Assembly (NCBI GenBank): GCA_964452105.1 | Contig: CAYVLI010000036.1 | Span: 6,124-12,881, forward strand | Source: CAYVLI01 sp964452105 [NCBI: uncultured Nitrospinota bacterium] | Lineage (GTDB): Bacteria > JAUXIQ01 | Direction of reading: 5' to 3' | DNA length: 6,758 bases | In this document: one piece after another, positions 1 through 6,740 of the stretch | Numbering within the stretch: position 1 is the first letter of the stretch | How the letters are laid out: every line of letters starts with the position of its first letter | Translations under genes and position numbers: made by a program | Notes under the pieces: model-generated | What the model was told of the DNA's origin: nothing | Seen by the model: the letters and a program-made list of their open reading frames with translations, nothing else | The model's database searches: none

Positions 1-1889
1 CCTTCAGTTAAAGCCTCAAGAATTCTCCTGGGTTGATCGCAATCCCCTATCATATAAACTTCCATGCGGCCCTTTTCGATTTCGTCGAGCAGAGAGCGAT
101 TAGGCCACATTCCTCTGGCTATGACCACCGTATCCGCCTTGAGCTTCTCCTCGTTACCGAACCTCTTAATACGAACGGTTTCGCCCTCGATGCTGAGCAC
201 ATCAGCTCCGGTAATTATCCTCACTCCTTTACGGTTCAAGCGCCAGACCAGCATGCGGGTGAAATAGTATGCCGGTTTGCCGGTAAACTGGTGGGATTTT
301 TTTACTATTACAGGTCGTTTCCCTTTTTCAACCAGCAATTCGGCAACCTCTCCTCCCACCAAGCCTCCTCCGATTATCACCACGTCATCACCCGGCTCTA
401 CGTTTCCGGAGAGTATGTCCAGCGTGGTACAGACGTGCGGCTTATCCACTCCTGGAATGTCCGGGATCACGGGTTCGGCCCCTGTAGCCAGGATGAACAC
501 GTCCGGGTTGTAACTTAGTACATCATTGGCGGATAATTTCCTGCCGGTCTCCACCTGGACTCCGGCTCTGACAAGCTCACCCGAGAGATGCTCCGCCAGC
601 TCGAAGACTGCTCTGGTGTGCGGGTCCACACAGCCGAAGAGCAGCATGCCGCCCGGCTTTTCTCTCTGTTCGCAGAGAACAACTTCATGCCCGCGTCTGG
701 CGGCCATCAGAGCCGCTTCCATTCCTGCGGGGCCGCCTCCTGCGACCAGCACCTTTTTCTTTTTTTCCGCCGGTATTATGCTCATCTCGTCTTCATGGCC
801 TAATTCCGGGTTCACAGTGCACTTGACGTCGCTCCCCTCCACAACCAGTTCATCGATACATCGATTGCAGGCTATGCAGTGTCTTATTTCGTCCTGTCGG
901 CCTTCTTTAGCCTTCCGGGCCCAGTGAGGGTCTGCGAGCAGGGAGCGTCCCAGAAATATTAAATCCGCCCTGCCCTGCTGAAGCACCTGTTCAGCCAAAT
1001 GCGGTTTATATATTCTTCCAACCGCACCCACCGGGATGTCTACCGTCTTTTTCACGGCTTCGGCGTATGGCACCAGAGGGCAAACCGGATGGTCCATTCC
1101 CGGGAGGGCTCCCGGTTTATCCGGTGTGTCGGTCATGGAGCCGGAGAGGTCTATGGACGCCACCCCTGCTTCCTCCAGGCTGCGGCAAACGCTGAGTATA
1201 AAATCGAGCCCGTAGCCGCCCTCCTGATATTCTTCGGCCGAAAGGCGCACCAGCACCGGGTAGTCCTCACCTACCTCTTTGCGTACCTCCTCCACTATCT
1301 CCAGCAGCAAGCGCATTCGCGCTTCTTCGCTGCCTCCGTAATCATCCGTCCTCTTGTTGGAAGCAGGCGAGAGGAACTGGTTTATGAGGTAGCCGTGCGC
1401 CGCGTGCACCTGCACTGCATCGAATCCTGCCTTAACACCCCTTCTCGCTGCCAGCGCGAAACATCGCTTAACATTTTCTATGTCTTTAAGGGTCATCTCC
1501 CTGGCTGCATCCGATGCGGTGGGAGCAATGGGGATTTCTCCAATGGCGGCTCGGTTCGCGGACCTGCCGGCATGGTGAAGCTGGACGCAAACCTTGCTGC
1601 CTTCTGCGTGTATGGCCTGCACCAGCTTTCCATGTCCTGCCAGCATGGAATCGTCGTATAGCCCCAGCCTGTTTAAACCGCCCCTCCCTCTGATATCCAC
1701 ATAGTTGGATTCCGTGATTATCAGGCCCGCTCCTCCCCTGGCCCTTTCCGCATAGTAGCCTATCATCCTTTGGGTGACCGCACCGTCGGCATCTGCGAAA
1801 TGTGTGGCCATGGGCGCCATCACCACCCTGTTTTTCAACTGCATGGGGCCAATGGAGATCTGTTCGAAAAGATTCGGAAATGCATTCAT
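1..1889 (-). CDS. FMN/FAD/[4Fe-4S] NADH:flavin oxidoreductase, 2,4-dienoyl-CoA reductase / 2-enoate reductase type (3' end outside window)
   Basis: I translated 629 codons with no stop; the frame stays open at the left edge, so the C-terminus is missing. Family members run about 640-680 aa, so probably only some tens of residues are lost. Residues 1-335 form an old-yellow-enzyme-type FMN barrel (KNRVVMAPM at 19-27, QLHHAGR at 103-109, HGYLINQFLSP at 165-175, with Tyr167 in the position of the FadH catalytic Tyr). Cys338, 341, 344 and 357 (CxxCxxC-x12-C) are the [4Fe-4S] ligands. Residues 377-629 are the FAD/NAD(P) half, with GGGPAG at 384-389, ATGAEP at 468-473, GGGLVGGE at 507-514 and GD at 615-616. 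Members pass electrons from NAD(P)H through FAD and the cluster to FMN and reduce activated C=C bonds in the cytosol. The start is ATG at 1889, with GGAG nine bases upstream and an in-frame TAG shortly before. The family is clear. Whether it acts on an enoate, an enoyl-CoA or a dienoyl-CoA is not; the neighbouring dehydratase favours a 2-enoyl product as substrate. Confidence 0.92.
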   Translation of the reverse strand, partial: MNAFPNLFEQISIGPMQLKNRVVMAPMATHFADADGAVTQRMIGYYAERARGGAGLIITESNYVDIRGRGGLNRLGLYDDSMLAGHGKLVQAIHAEGSKVCVQLHHAGRSANRAAIGEIPIAPTASDAAREMTLKDIENVKRCFALAARRGVKAGFDAVQVHAAHGYLINQFLSPASNKRTDDYGGSEEARMRLLLEIVEEVRKEVGEDYPVLVRLSAEEYQEGGYGLDFILSVCRSLEEAGVASIDLSGSMTDTPDKPGALPGMDHPVCPLVPYAEAVKKTVDIPVGAVGRIYKPHLAEQVLQQGRADLIFLGRSLLADPHWARKAKEGRQDEIRHCIACNRCIDELVVEGSDVKCTVNPELGHEDEMSIIPAEKKKKVLVAGGGPAGMEAALMAARRGHEVVLCEQREKPGGMLLFGCVDPHTRAVFELAEHLSGELVRAGVQVETGRKLSANDVLSYNPDVFILATGAEPVIPDIPGVDKPHVCTTLDILSGNVEPGDDVVIIGGGLVGGEVAELLVEKGKRPVIVKKSHQFTGKPAYYFTRMLVWRLNRKGVRIITGADVLSIEGETVRIKRFGNEEKLKADTVVIARGMWPNRSLLDEIEKGRMEVYMIGDCDQPRRILEALTE

Positions 1890-2135
1890 TTTTCCATGCT
1901 CCAGAAGCAGGGGTTTTACCTATAAAACATTTGTCAACGACCAATAAAATCCAGCTTGCGCTTTTCTCTTAAGGCCCGATGCGTTTTCCTTGCATCCTGG
2001 CTCCTGCAAAGGGAAAATCCTGTATTGTTGATTCAATTTATCAAGTTCGTTCTTAATATTTATACTTTCACCGTGGCCCGAAATGAAATACTATTCAGTA
2101 TCGAAATTACTCACTGAGGGCGCTTCGCCACTTCC
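1890..2135. other. Intergenic gap between CoA-transferase and oxidoreductase genes
   Basis: This 246-bp gap contains no convincing gene. Directly after the CoA-transferase stop there is only a tiny GGCG-AAG-CGCC stem without a T-run, so no intrinsic terminator is supported. Read on the minus strand, a TATAAA box (2059-2064) could be a -10 element for the oxidoreductase, but the hexamer 17 bp upstream matches the -35 consensus poorly. Two short dyads lie here: ATACT-attc-AGTAT at 2088-2101 and TTGAT-tcaattt-ATCAA at 2028-2044 (plus strand). The gap length would fit a separate promoter for the oxidoreductase, but this is not demonstrated. Confidence 0.4.
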
Positions 2136-3767
2136 CTATGCTGAAATGCCTGCCTTAGGCTCTTGTACCGCCGGGTCGGAGATAGAGCCGAGTCCCATGG
2201 GCTCGGCGCGGAAGATTCGCTTATCCATCTCCTTTATATCCTGGGAGACCTTAATCTCAAATTCGCTCTGGTCCAGTATGTCTTTTTGCAAATCTATGCC
2301 TGGGGCTATCTCCGCGAGGACGATCCCTTCCTTTCTGAGTCTGAAAACAGCCCGTTCTGTTACGTAGATAATGTCCTGTCCTTTTCTCAAAGCCTCCTGC
2401 CCGTTGAAGGTAATCTGCCCAACGTGCCTGAGAAATTTCTTTCGCCTGCCTTCATTGATTATGCGGAGCGACCCGTCGGATATCTCCTCTTTCAGGCCGC
2501 CTACGGTCATGCTCCCCACGAAGACTATGCGGGGTGTACGGTGGCTTATATCTATGAATCCGCCGCAGCCTGGAATTACATCGCCGAACTTGCTAACGTT
2601 GACGTTTCCCCTTGAGTCCAGCTCCCCGAAGCTGAGTATGGCCATACCGAGGCCTCCTCCGACGTAAAAGTCCATCAGATCGGCGGAGGGGAGGATGGCC
2701 TGGACGTTATGATGAGCGACTCCCCCAATGTTTGTGCCCCCCAGCGAGCCGTGTTCGATGGTAAACTGCACTTCTTCCTCTATGCCCTCTTCTATGGCCA
2801 CCAATGGGACTGCCCTGATGCCCACTCCGCCGCCCAGGTTTGTGACCTCTCCCGCCCTGAGCTCCATTGCGGCTCGGCGGCCGATGACTTTCTCGCGGTT
2901 CAATTCCAGCATATCAAGCTCCGGCATGGGGAGGCGCGCCTCACCGGAAAAAGCTGGGTTATATGCAAAATCCTCTATGGGAGGGAACATACTGCTATCC
3001 ATCTGCCTGTTGCCTTCCACCATTACCGGCTGGTTGGGGTCAACCACGATGTAATCTACCAGTGCAGAGGGAACAGCCACCATGCGGGGATGAATGGCCC
3101 CTCTCCGGGTCATATTTTTTACCTGGGCTATGACTATGCCTCCATTGGTCTTGGCGGCCATGGCCTGAACTTGAACGCCTATAGAGAGGTATTCTTCCTC
3201 AAGCGAGATATTCCCGTCTTCATCCGCCGTGGTGCCCCTTATTATAGCCACATCGATGGGAACCGATTTGTAGAGGAGGTATTCTTGGCCGTTTATCTTA
3301 TGTAGCTCTACGATGTCTTCCCTGGTGCATTCGTTGAGCTTTCCCCCCTCCTGTCGGGGGTCCATGAACGTGTTAAGGCCTACCTGCGTAAGATGGCCGG
3401 GGAGACCCATGGCCGTGCAGCGCAGGATATGGAACATACCCCCGAGTATCAGGTTGTAGGCCTCCACCTTGTTGCTGTTAACCAGTTCTACTACCTTCGG
3501 GTAACCCTGATTATAGAAGCTGCTGCCGATGAATCTGCGTACCATTCCTTCATGACCAAAGTGTTCGAGGCCGGTATCCTCTCCGAATCCGAACATGATA
3601 GGGTAGTACAGGGTGATGTCCCTTGGCTCTCTACTACTTTTGAACCTGTCCGCAATAGCTTTGCATATTGCTTCCGGCACCATGAGCCAGCCCATACCGC
3701 AGACGGTCACCGTCTGCCCGCTCTCCACTAGTTCAGCAGCCCGCTGAGCAGAGATCACTTCAACCAT
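2136..3767 (-). CDS. Class I acyl-CoA:carboxylate CoA-transferase, single-chain (Pct/YdiF type)
   Basis: A complete 543-aa protein that transfers CoA between an acyl-CoA donor (typically acetyl- or propionyl-CoA) and a carboxylic acid through a glutamyl-CoA thioester; it is cytosolic. The two halves that are separate alpha and beta subunits in other class I enzymes are fused here. The N-terminal half carries the glycine-rich entry and LPGHLTQVGLNTFMDPR near 122-138. The C-terminal half begins near 285, has NLGGGVG at 310-316, and carries the catalytic glutamate at Glu338 in IEHGSLGG. Known counterparts are Glu324 of propionate CoA-transferase and Glu333 of YdiF. GCGGF at 400-404 is the oxyanion-type glycine loop. 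The length is slightly above the roughly 520-530 aa of characterised members. The start is supported by a very strong G-rich ribosome-binding site. It lies downstream of the dehydratase genes in the same orientation, as in the lactate-to-propionate (acrylate) gene sets, suggesting that it makes the dehydratase's acyl-CoA substrate. The acid it accepts is unknown. Confidence 0.95.
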   Translation of the reverse strand: MVEVISAQRAAELVESGQTVTVCGMGWLMVPEAICKAIADRFKSSREPRDITLYYPIMFGFGEDTGLEHFGHEGMVRRFIGSSFYNQGYPKVVELVNSNKVEAYNLILGGMFHILRCTAMGLPGHLTQVGLNTFMDPRQEGGKLNECTREDIVELHKINGQEYLLYKSVPIDVAIIRGTTADEDGNISLEEEYLSIGVQVQAMAAKTNGGIVIAQVKNMTRRGAIHPRMVAVPSALVDYIVVDPNQPVMVEGNRQMDSSMFPPIEDFAYNPAFSGEARLPMPELDMLELNREKVIGRRAAMELRAGEVTNLGGGVGIRAVPLVAIEEGIEEEVQFTIEHGSLGGTNIGGVAHHNVQAILPSADLMDFYVGGGLGMAILSFGELDSRGNVNVSKFGDVIPGCGGFIDISHRTPRIVFVGSMTVGGLKEEISDGSLRIINEGRRKKFLRHVGQITFNGQEALRKGQDIIYVTERAVFRLRKEGIVLAEIAPGIDLQKDILDQSEFEIKVSQDIKEMDKRIFRAEPMGLGSISDPAVQEPKAGISA

Positions 3768-3993
3768 TTTCCCCTCCCCCTCCCCCTATTAACAGACAAC
3801 TTTGAGGATAATTCTATAGATGTACTTTCATCTCTAAATCTCTTTATCTGACGAATATGCCAACCGGAGATTGTATTATAAAGGATGAGGTTCAGAAATG
3901 GAAGGGGGTAGTGTTACTATGCTGGATGTGAACCGGTGCTCATAGCCATGGGGCGTGGAGGCCTGTGGATGTCCCGGGAAACCTTCAGAGAGG
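3768..3993. other. Intergenic gap between dehydratase and CoA-transferase genes
   Basis: This 226-bp gap has no credible gene on either strand; the plus-strand ATGs (for example at 3919) give only peptides of about eight residues. After the dehydratase stop I find no GC hairpin followed by a T-run, so read-through into the CoA-transferase is possible. On the minus strand a perfect TATAAT (3875-3880) could be a -10 box, but the hexamer 17 bp upstream is TTCCAT, a poor -35. Short dyads are AGATG-tacttt-CATCT at 3818-3833 and TAGT-gtt-ACTA at 3909-3919; neither is assigned a function. Confidence 0.4.
3771..3786 (-). promoter_or_regulatory. Repeated G-rich Shine-Dalgarno of the CoA-transferase gene
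   Basis: On the minus strand this reads GGGGGAGGGGGAGGGG, ending three bases before the ATG at 3767. It contains more than one GGAGG-like register, and the repeated GGGGGA unit is unusual for a ribosome-binding site. It fixes the start codon. Confidence 0.8.
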
Positions 3994-5124
3994 TCATATA
4001 AGCATTTCGAGGAAGGCGCCTATGCGGGTGGAGGCCTGACCGGCCCCTTGGAATGAATACTCTCGCTCCAGGCGAAGCACCGTTACGTCCATCTCTTCGA
4101 GTCGCGACCTGGTGAGGGGATAATTGTAGACCCAGGGATCGCAGTATTTAAGGTATGTGCAGATAACGCCCTGGACGTCGTATTCTTCCACCATTTGTCT
4201 GATGTAATCATAGCGTTTCTCGTTGTCGAACATACGCGCACAAGGTAGTCTTCGGAGGTAGCGGGTGCTGAGATGCTCTATCTGCTTGTCCAGTTCCCAG
4301 CTGGTCTCCACAAGATCCCAGAAATAGCGCGAGCCCGTACAGAGGTCATCTGCAACCACGAGGCCGCCCTGTTCTTCGATATTTTTTATTTCATCGATGC
4401 TGCTCAGTATGTTGCCGCTCACCAGTATCCTTGCGTCCCCCTCGTGGCGCAGGTCCCGCTCTTCGATGTCGATTATGGCCTGTTCAAGCAGGTTGTTATA
4501 TTCGTCCCTGGGAACGACCATGGAGGCGAGCACCATGGACAGACATTCCGAACCTGAAACGAGAGGCTCCTCTTCCTTTCGCAACTCATAAAGGCCGCGC
4601 AGAAGCTCACGCGTTTTGTTGTAAACTTCGACGGCTCGGCCCAGACATTCAGCCGTTATCTCTTTTTTAGAGAACTCTTCGAGTTCTCTCTTGAGCTTTA
4701 CGAGTTGCTCCCTGAACGAGTCCACCGAATCCTGGTTGTCCTTTTGAGGTAAATCGAGCATAAATGCGAATCCAGGGTCGCCGTACTCCTTCCAGTGGTC
4801 GTAGAGCCTGGTCATGATGCGGCACGAAGTGGCGGTAACGATTCCGTCCAGGAAGGGATACCTGCCTTTGAAGACATCCTCCAGAACCGTTCGGCAAAAG
4901 GGGCAACTATTGGCCGGAAGGTAACCATCTGAGACGGGTGTGGGTTCCCACCAGCTTCCCATGACCCGGTACGGCTGAACCCCTGCGGCGTAAACCAGCT
5001 CTTCCGGCACGTATGCACATAGAGAGCCTATGACGTTTCCACCTTGTTCGTGCCACTCTTCCGCATACCTGTCTCTGTTTTCTCTGGTGTTTATGTTAAG
5101 CAGGGTTTCCAGTGCAGTGCTCAT
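3994..5124 (-). CDS. 2-hydroxyacyl-CoA dehydratase, small (beta/HgdB-like, D-family) subunit
   Basis: A complete 376-aa protein, close to the usual ~375 aa of HgdB/HadC/FldC-type subunits. Family landmarks appear in order: CAYVPEELVYAAGVQPYRV at 36-54; NSCPFCR at 72-78 (Cys74, Cys77); TSCR at 99-102 (Cys101); a charged helical linker about 135-190; KYCDPW at 326-331 (Cys328); and the C-terminal TRIGAFLEML. Cys74 (or Cys77), Cys101 and Cys328 match the three cysteines that bind this subunit's [4Fe-4S] cluster in structurally known dehydratases. Together with the larger subunit upstream it should remove water from a (R)-2-hydroxyacyl-CoA by a ketyl-radical mechanism in the cytosol, after ATP-driven reduction by an activator. 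The ATG at 5124 has AAAGGGA ten bases upstream (5135-5141), and the N-terminus aligns with the expected family start. The gap to the upstream gene is only 50 bp. Benzoyl-CoA-reductase subunits belong to the same fold family, so a dearomatising role cannot be excluded. Confidence 0.93.
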   Translation of the reverse strand: MSTALETLLNINTRENRDRYAEEWHEQGGNVIGSLCAYVPEELVYAAGVQPYRVMGSWWEPTPVSDGYLPANSCPFCRTVLEDVFKGRYPFLDGIVTATSCRIMTRLYDHWKEYGDPGFAFMLDLPQKDNQDSVDSFREQLVKLKRELEEFSKKEITAECLGRAVEVYNKTRELLRGLYELRKEEEPLVSGSECLSMVLASMVVPRDEYNNLLEQAIIDIEERDLRHEGDARILVSGNILSSIDEIKNIEEQGGLVVADDLCTGSRYFWDLVETSWELDKQIEHLSTRYLRRLPCARMFDNEKRYDYIRQMVEEYDVQGVICTYLKYCDPWVYNYPLTRSRLEEMDVTVLRLEREYSFQGAGQASTRIGAFLEMLI

Positions 5125-5174
5125 TTGCCGATATTCCCTTTAATAGAATCGTAGCTGAGGATATTCCCTGAAGC

Positions 5175-6401
5175 TTACAATATCTCCAGGAAGGTGCCGA
5201 GACGAGTTTTCACCTGAGAATCGGAATAGTTCCTGAAATCCATGTAGTCGCCATCGAGAATAAGGGTGGGAACGCCCACCTCTTTTTCCAGCCTGTCCGC
5301 AAACATTCGTGCGTGCCCGGCGGAAACCCGGCAGCCCCACTGGTTAAAATGCACAGCGGCGTGCACGCTGTACTCCTTGGCGTTCCTGACCAGTGCATTG
5401 ATCCTGTGCTCCGATGAGCCGTTCCATGGGTCGGTTAGATACTGCCTGGCTATGGCCTCCAGCACTGGCATGTCGTCGTATGCTCCCGGCTCCCACCAGA
5501 CTTCTTTGTGCGGGTCGTTGAAGGCGACGACGGCTCCATACTTCTCCTCCATCCAGGTCGTTAAATCCACATAAAAAGGCGGCGTCTGACACCAGAGGAG
5601 GCGGTATTTTTCGCCCGGGACGGCCCCCTCCCCTTTCTCTACCCTGCCCCTCAACTCTTCCACCAGGGCTTTCAGATAGGAGATATATTTGGCGCTGCCC
5701 CTGTTCTGGCCGCCTCCCAGGAGACGCATGGCGTCCCGCCCTTTCATGGGGGTGGGAATGGTTTTGCGCAGTTCGTTTATCTCACGATTATACTCGGCCG
5801 CCATGAGATCTTCCCTGAAAATGCGGTCTAACTTTTCCATCTCTAATCTCTCGCCGGTCATATCCTCGAGAAAGGCTATGAACCTTTTGTATTCCTTGAT
5901 CATGTATGCGATTGTCGTGTCGCTTTCCTGGTAAGGGGTATCTATCTGGAAGATGGGGATTCCGTAATGCTCTGCGACATACTGCCAGGGGCCGTACCCG
6001 TCGCATACCTCCGAGTTTGTTATCAGGAGGTCCGGCTTTGGAAGTTCTCCGCTCAGGGCCACGCCCACTTCCGCTCTGATGCTGGAGCATACGTCCACGG
6101 AGAAACCGGTGCTCTCGGCCAGCTCTATATATTTGGCTATGTCCCTTTTTGCCCCCATGTAGTAGGAGTAGCCGGTCATGGGAAATACTATTAAATTGTC
6201 GAAGGCGTCGTATATCGTTGTTGGATGATAGCTGTTGCTCCAGGCCAGGACCTCTCCCGGCTTGCGGGGGCCGAACAGCTTTTGGAAAGTTTCTAACTGC
6301 AGGCGGTAGCCGATGGCGGTGCTCACCAGCCCTTTATCCGGAGTGAAATCCTTGGACCTGGCTACGCGGTCCTCCAGCTTCTTTACGATGGGATGGCTCA
6401 T
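5175..6401 (-). CDS. 2-hydroxyacyl-CoA dehydratase, large (alpha/HgdA-like) subunit
   Basis: A complete 408-aa protein, matching the ~400-aa alpha subunits of HadBC/FldBC-type dehydratases rather than the longer 2-hydroxyglutaryl-CoA dehydratase alpha subunit. The three conserved cluster cysteines are visible: Cys105 (VDVCSSIR), Cys133 (SEVCDGYG) and Cys357 (NQWGCRVSAGH). The C-terminus LILDGDYMDFRNYSDSQ followed by KTRLGTFLEIL is typical of the family and resembles the end of the smaller subunit, as expected for paralogous halves of a heterodimer. A glycine-rich stretch (LLGGGQNRGS) lies at 228-237. The start ATG at 6401 has a strong GGGAGG ribosome-binding site. It is the first gene of the visible cluster, with a candidate promoter about 50-80 bp upstream. 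The residues before Cys357 (NQWG) differ from the NRS-type sequence I associate with characterised amino-acid-fermentation enzymes, so the substrate may differ. A benzoyl-CoA-reductase-like role is the main alternative. Confidence 0.93.
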   Translation of the reverse strand: MSHPIVKKLEDRVARSKDFTPDKGLVSTAIGYRLQLETFQKLFGPRKPGEVLAWSNSYHPTTIYDAFDNLIVFPMTGYSYYMGAKRDIAKYIELAESTGFSVDVCSSIRAEVGVALSGELPKPDLLITNSEVCDGYGPWQYVAEHYGIPIFQIDTPYQESDTTIAYMIKEYKRFIAFLEDMTGERLEMEKLDRIFREDLMAAEYNREINELRKTIPTPMKGRDAMRLLGGGQNRGSAKYISYLKALVEELRGRVEKGEGAVPGEKYRLLWCQTPPFYVDLTTWMEEKYGAVVAFNDPHKEVWWEPGAYDDMPVLEAIARQYLTDPWNGSSEHRINALVRNAKEYSVHAAVHFNQWGCRVSAGHARMFADRLEKEVGVPTLILDGDYMDFRNYSDSQVKTRLGTFLEIL

Positions 6402-6405
6402 TATT

Positions 6406-6416
6406 CCCCCCCTCCC
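6406..6416 (-). promoter_or_regulatory. Shine-Dalgarno with a seven-G run, dehydratase large subunit
   Basis: The minus strand reads GGGAGGGGGGG, followed by AATA and the ATG at 6401. GGGAGG lies about nine bases from the start, which is near-optimal. The seven-G homopolymer is a potential slippage site, but being in the leader a change in length would alter only spacing, not reading frame. Confidence 0.75.
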
Positions 6417-6450
6417 AAGATGTTAAAGTCTCGCAATATATCATTAGCAA

Positions 6451-6479
6451 GTATTAATTCGGTCTGACTTACCAGTCAA
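6451..6479 (-). promoter_or_regulatory. Candidate sigma-A-type promoter of the dehydratase/CoA-transferase cluster
   Basis: On the minus strand TTGACT (6474-6479, five of six matches to TTGACA) is followed after exactly 17 bp by TAATAC (6451-6456, a weaker -10). Transcription would begin near 6444, giving a leader of about 40 nt with the strong ribosome-binding site. A second weak -10-like TATATT lies a little downstream. This is a consensus match only. Confidence 0.45.
6465..6478. promoter_or_regulatory. Perfect 5-4-5 dyad overlapping the candidate -35 box (possible operator)
   Basis: TGACT-tacc-AGTCA is a perfect inverted repeat and includes most of the putative -35 hexamer, a position where a repressor would block polymerase. 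Dyads this short arise by chance, and no regulator gene is visible in the window. Confidence 0.3.
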
Positions 6480-6740
6480 GGATAAAAACGGCCTTTACGT
6501 TCAAAACCATCTGGGCAACCAGAAGGAGCGCCTCTGCCACTGGATTGCAGTCAAACCATGGTGCAAGGGGCGCGGCGGGGCTTGGAGTCCCAGACGAGGC
6601 GTGCGAAGTCTTTCTTCCTGAACCTGCCGTTACCTGCCATATATTCGATGCCTCTTGCCCGTGAACATTGGGAAAGCGGTGCGCGCCACTTGTTGCCAGG
6701 GCCATTTTAATCGATACGACGCTCGTTGTGAAGCAATATC

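Noticed and set aside
33-1661. Several plus-strand open frames opposite the oxidoreductase, up to 220 codons
   Set aside because: They are antisense to a conserved coding frame and show no domain-like sequence.
1932-1937. Perfect TTGACA on the minus strand upstream of the oxidoreductase
   Set aside because: No -10-like hexamer at 16-18 bp downstream; the nearest AT-rich box is only about 8 bp away.
1486-1944. 152-codon minus-strand frame beginning upstream of the oxidoreductase
   Set aside because: It lies in a different frame over the first part of the oxidoreductase, whose own frame gives clear family motifs. It is a shadow.
2709-3305. 198-codon plus-strand frame opposite the CoA-transferase
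   Set aside because: It is antisense to the conserved CoA-transferase coding sequence, has no ribosome-binding site and shows no family motif.
3858-3863. TTGGCA on the minus strand, resembling a sigma-54 -24 element
   Set aside because: The GC dinucleotide required at -12 is absent at the right distance.
3900-3993. Search for an intrinsic terminator after the dehydratase small subunit
   Set aside because: Only CCCGGG and CCATGG palindromes and no stem with a following T-run, so no terminator is reported.
6469-6705. 78-codon minus-strand frame upstream of the dehydratase genes
   Set aside because: No Shine-Dalgarno before its ATG, no recognisable motif, and its end overlaps the candidate -35 box. 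Kept only as part of the intergenic description.
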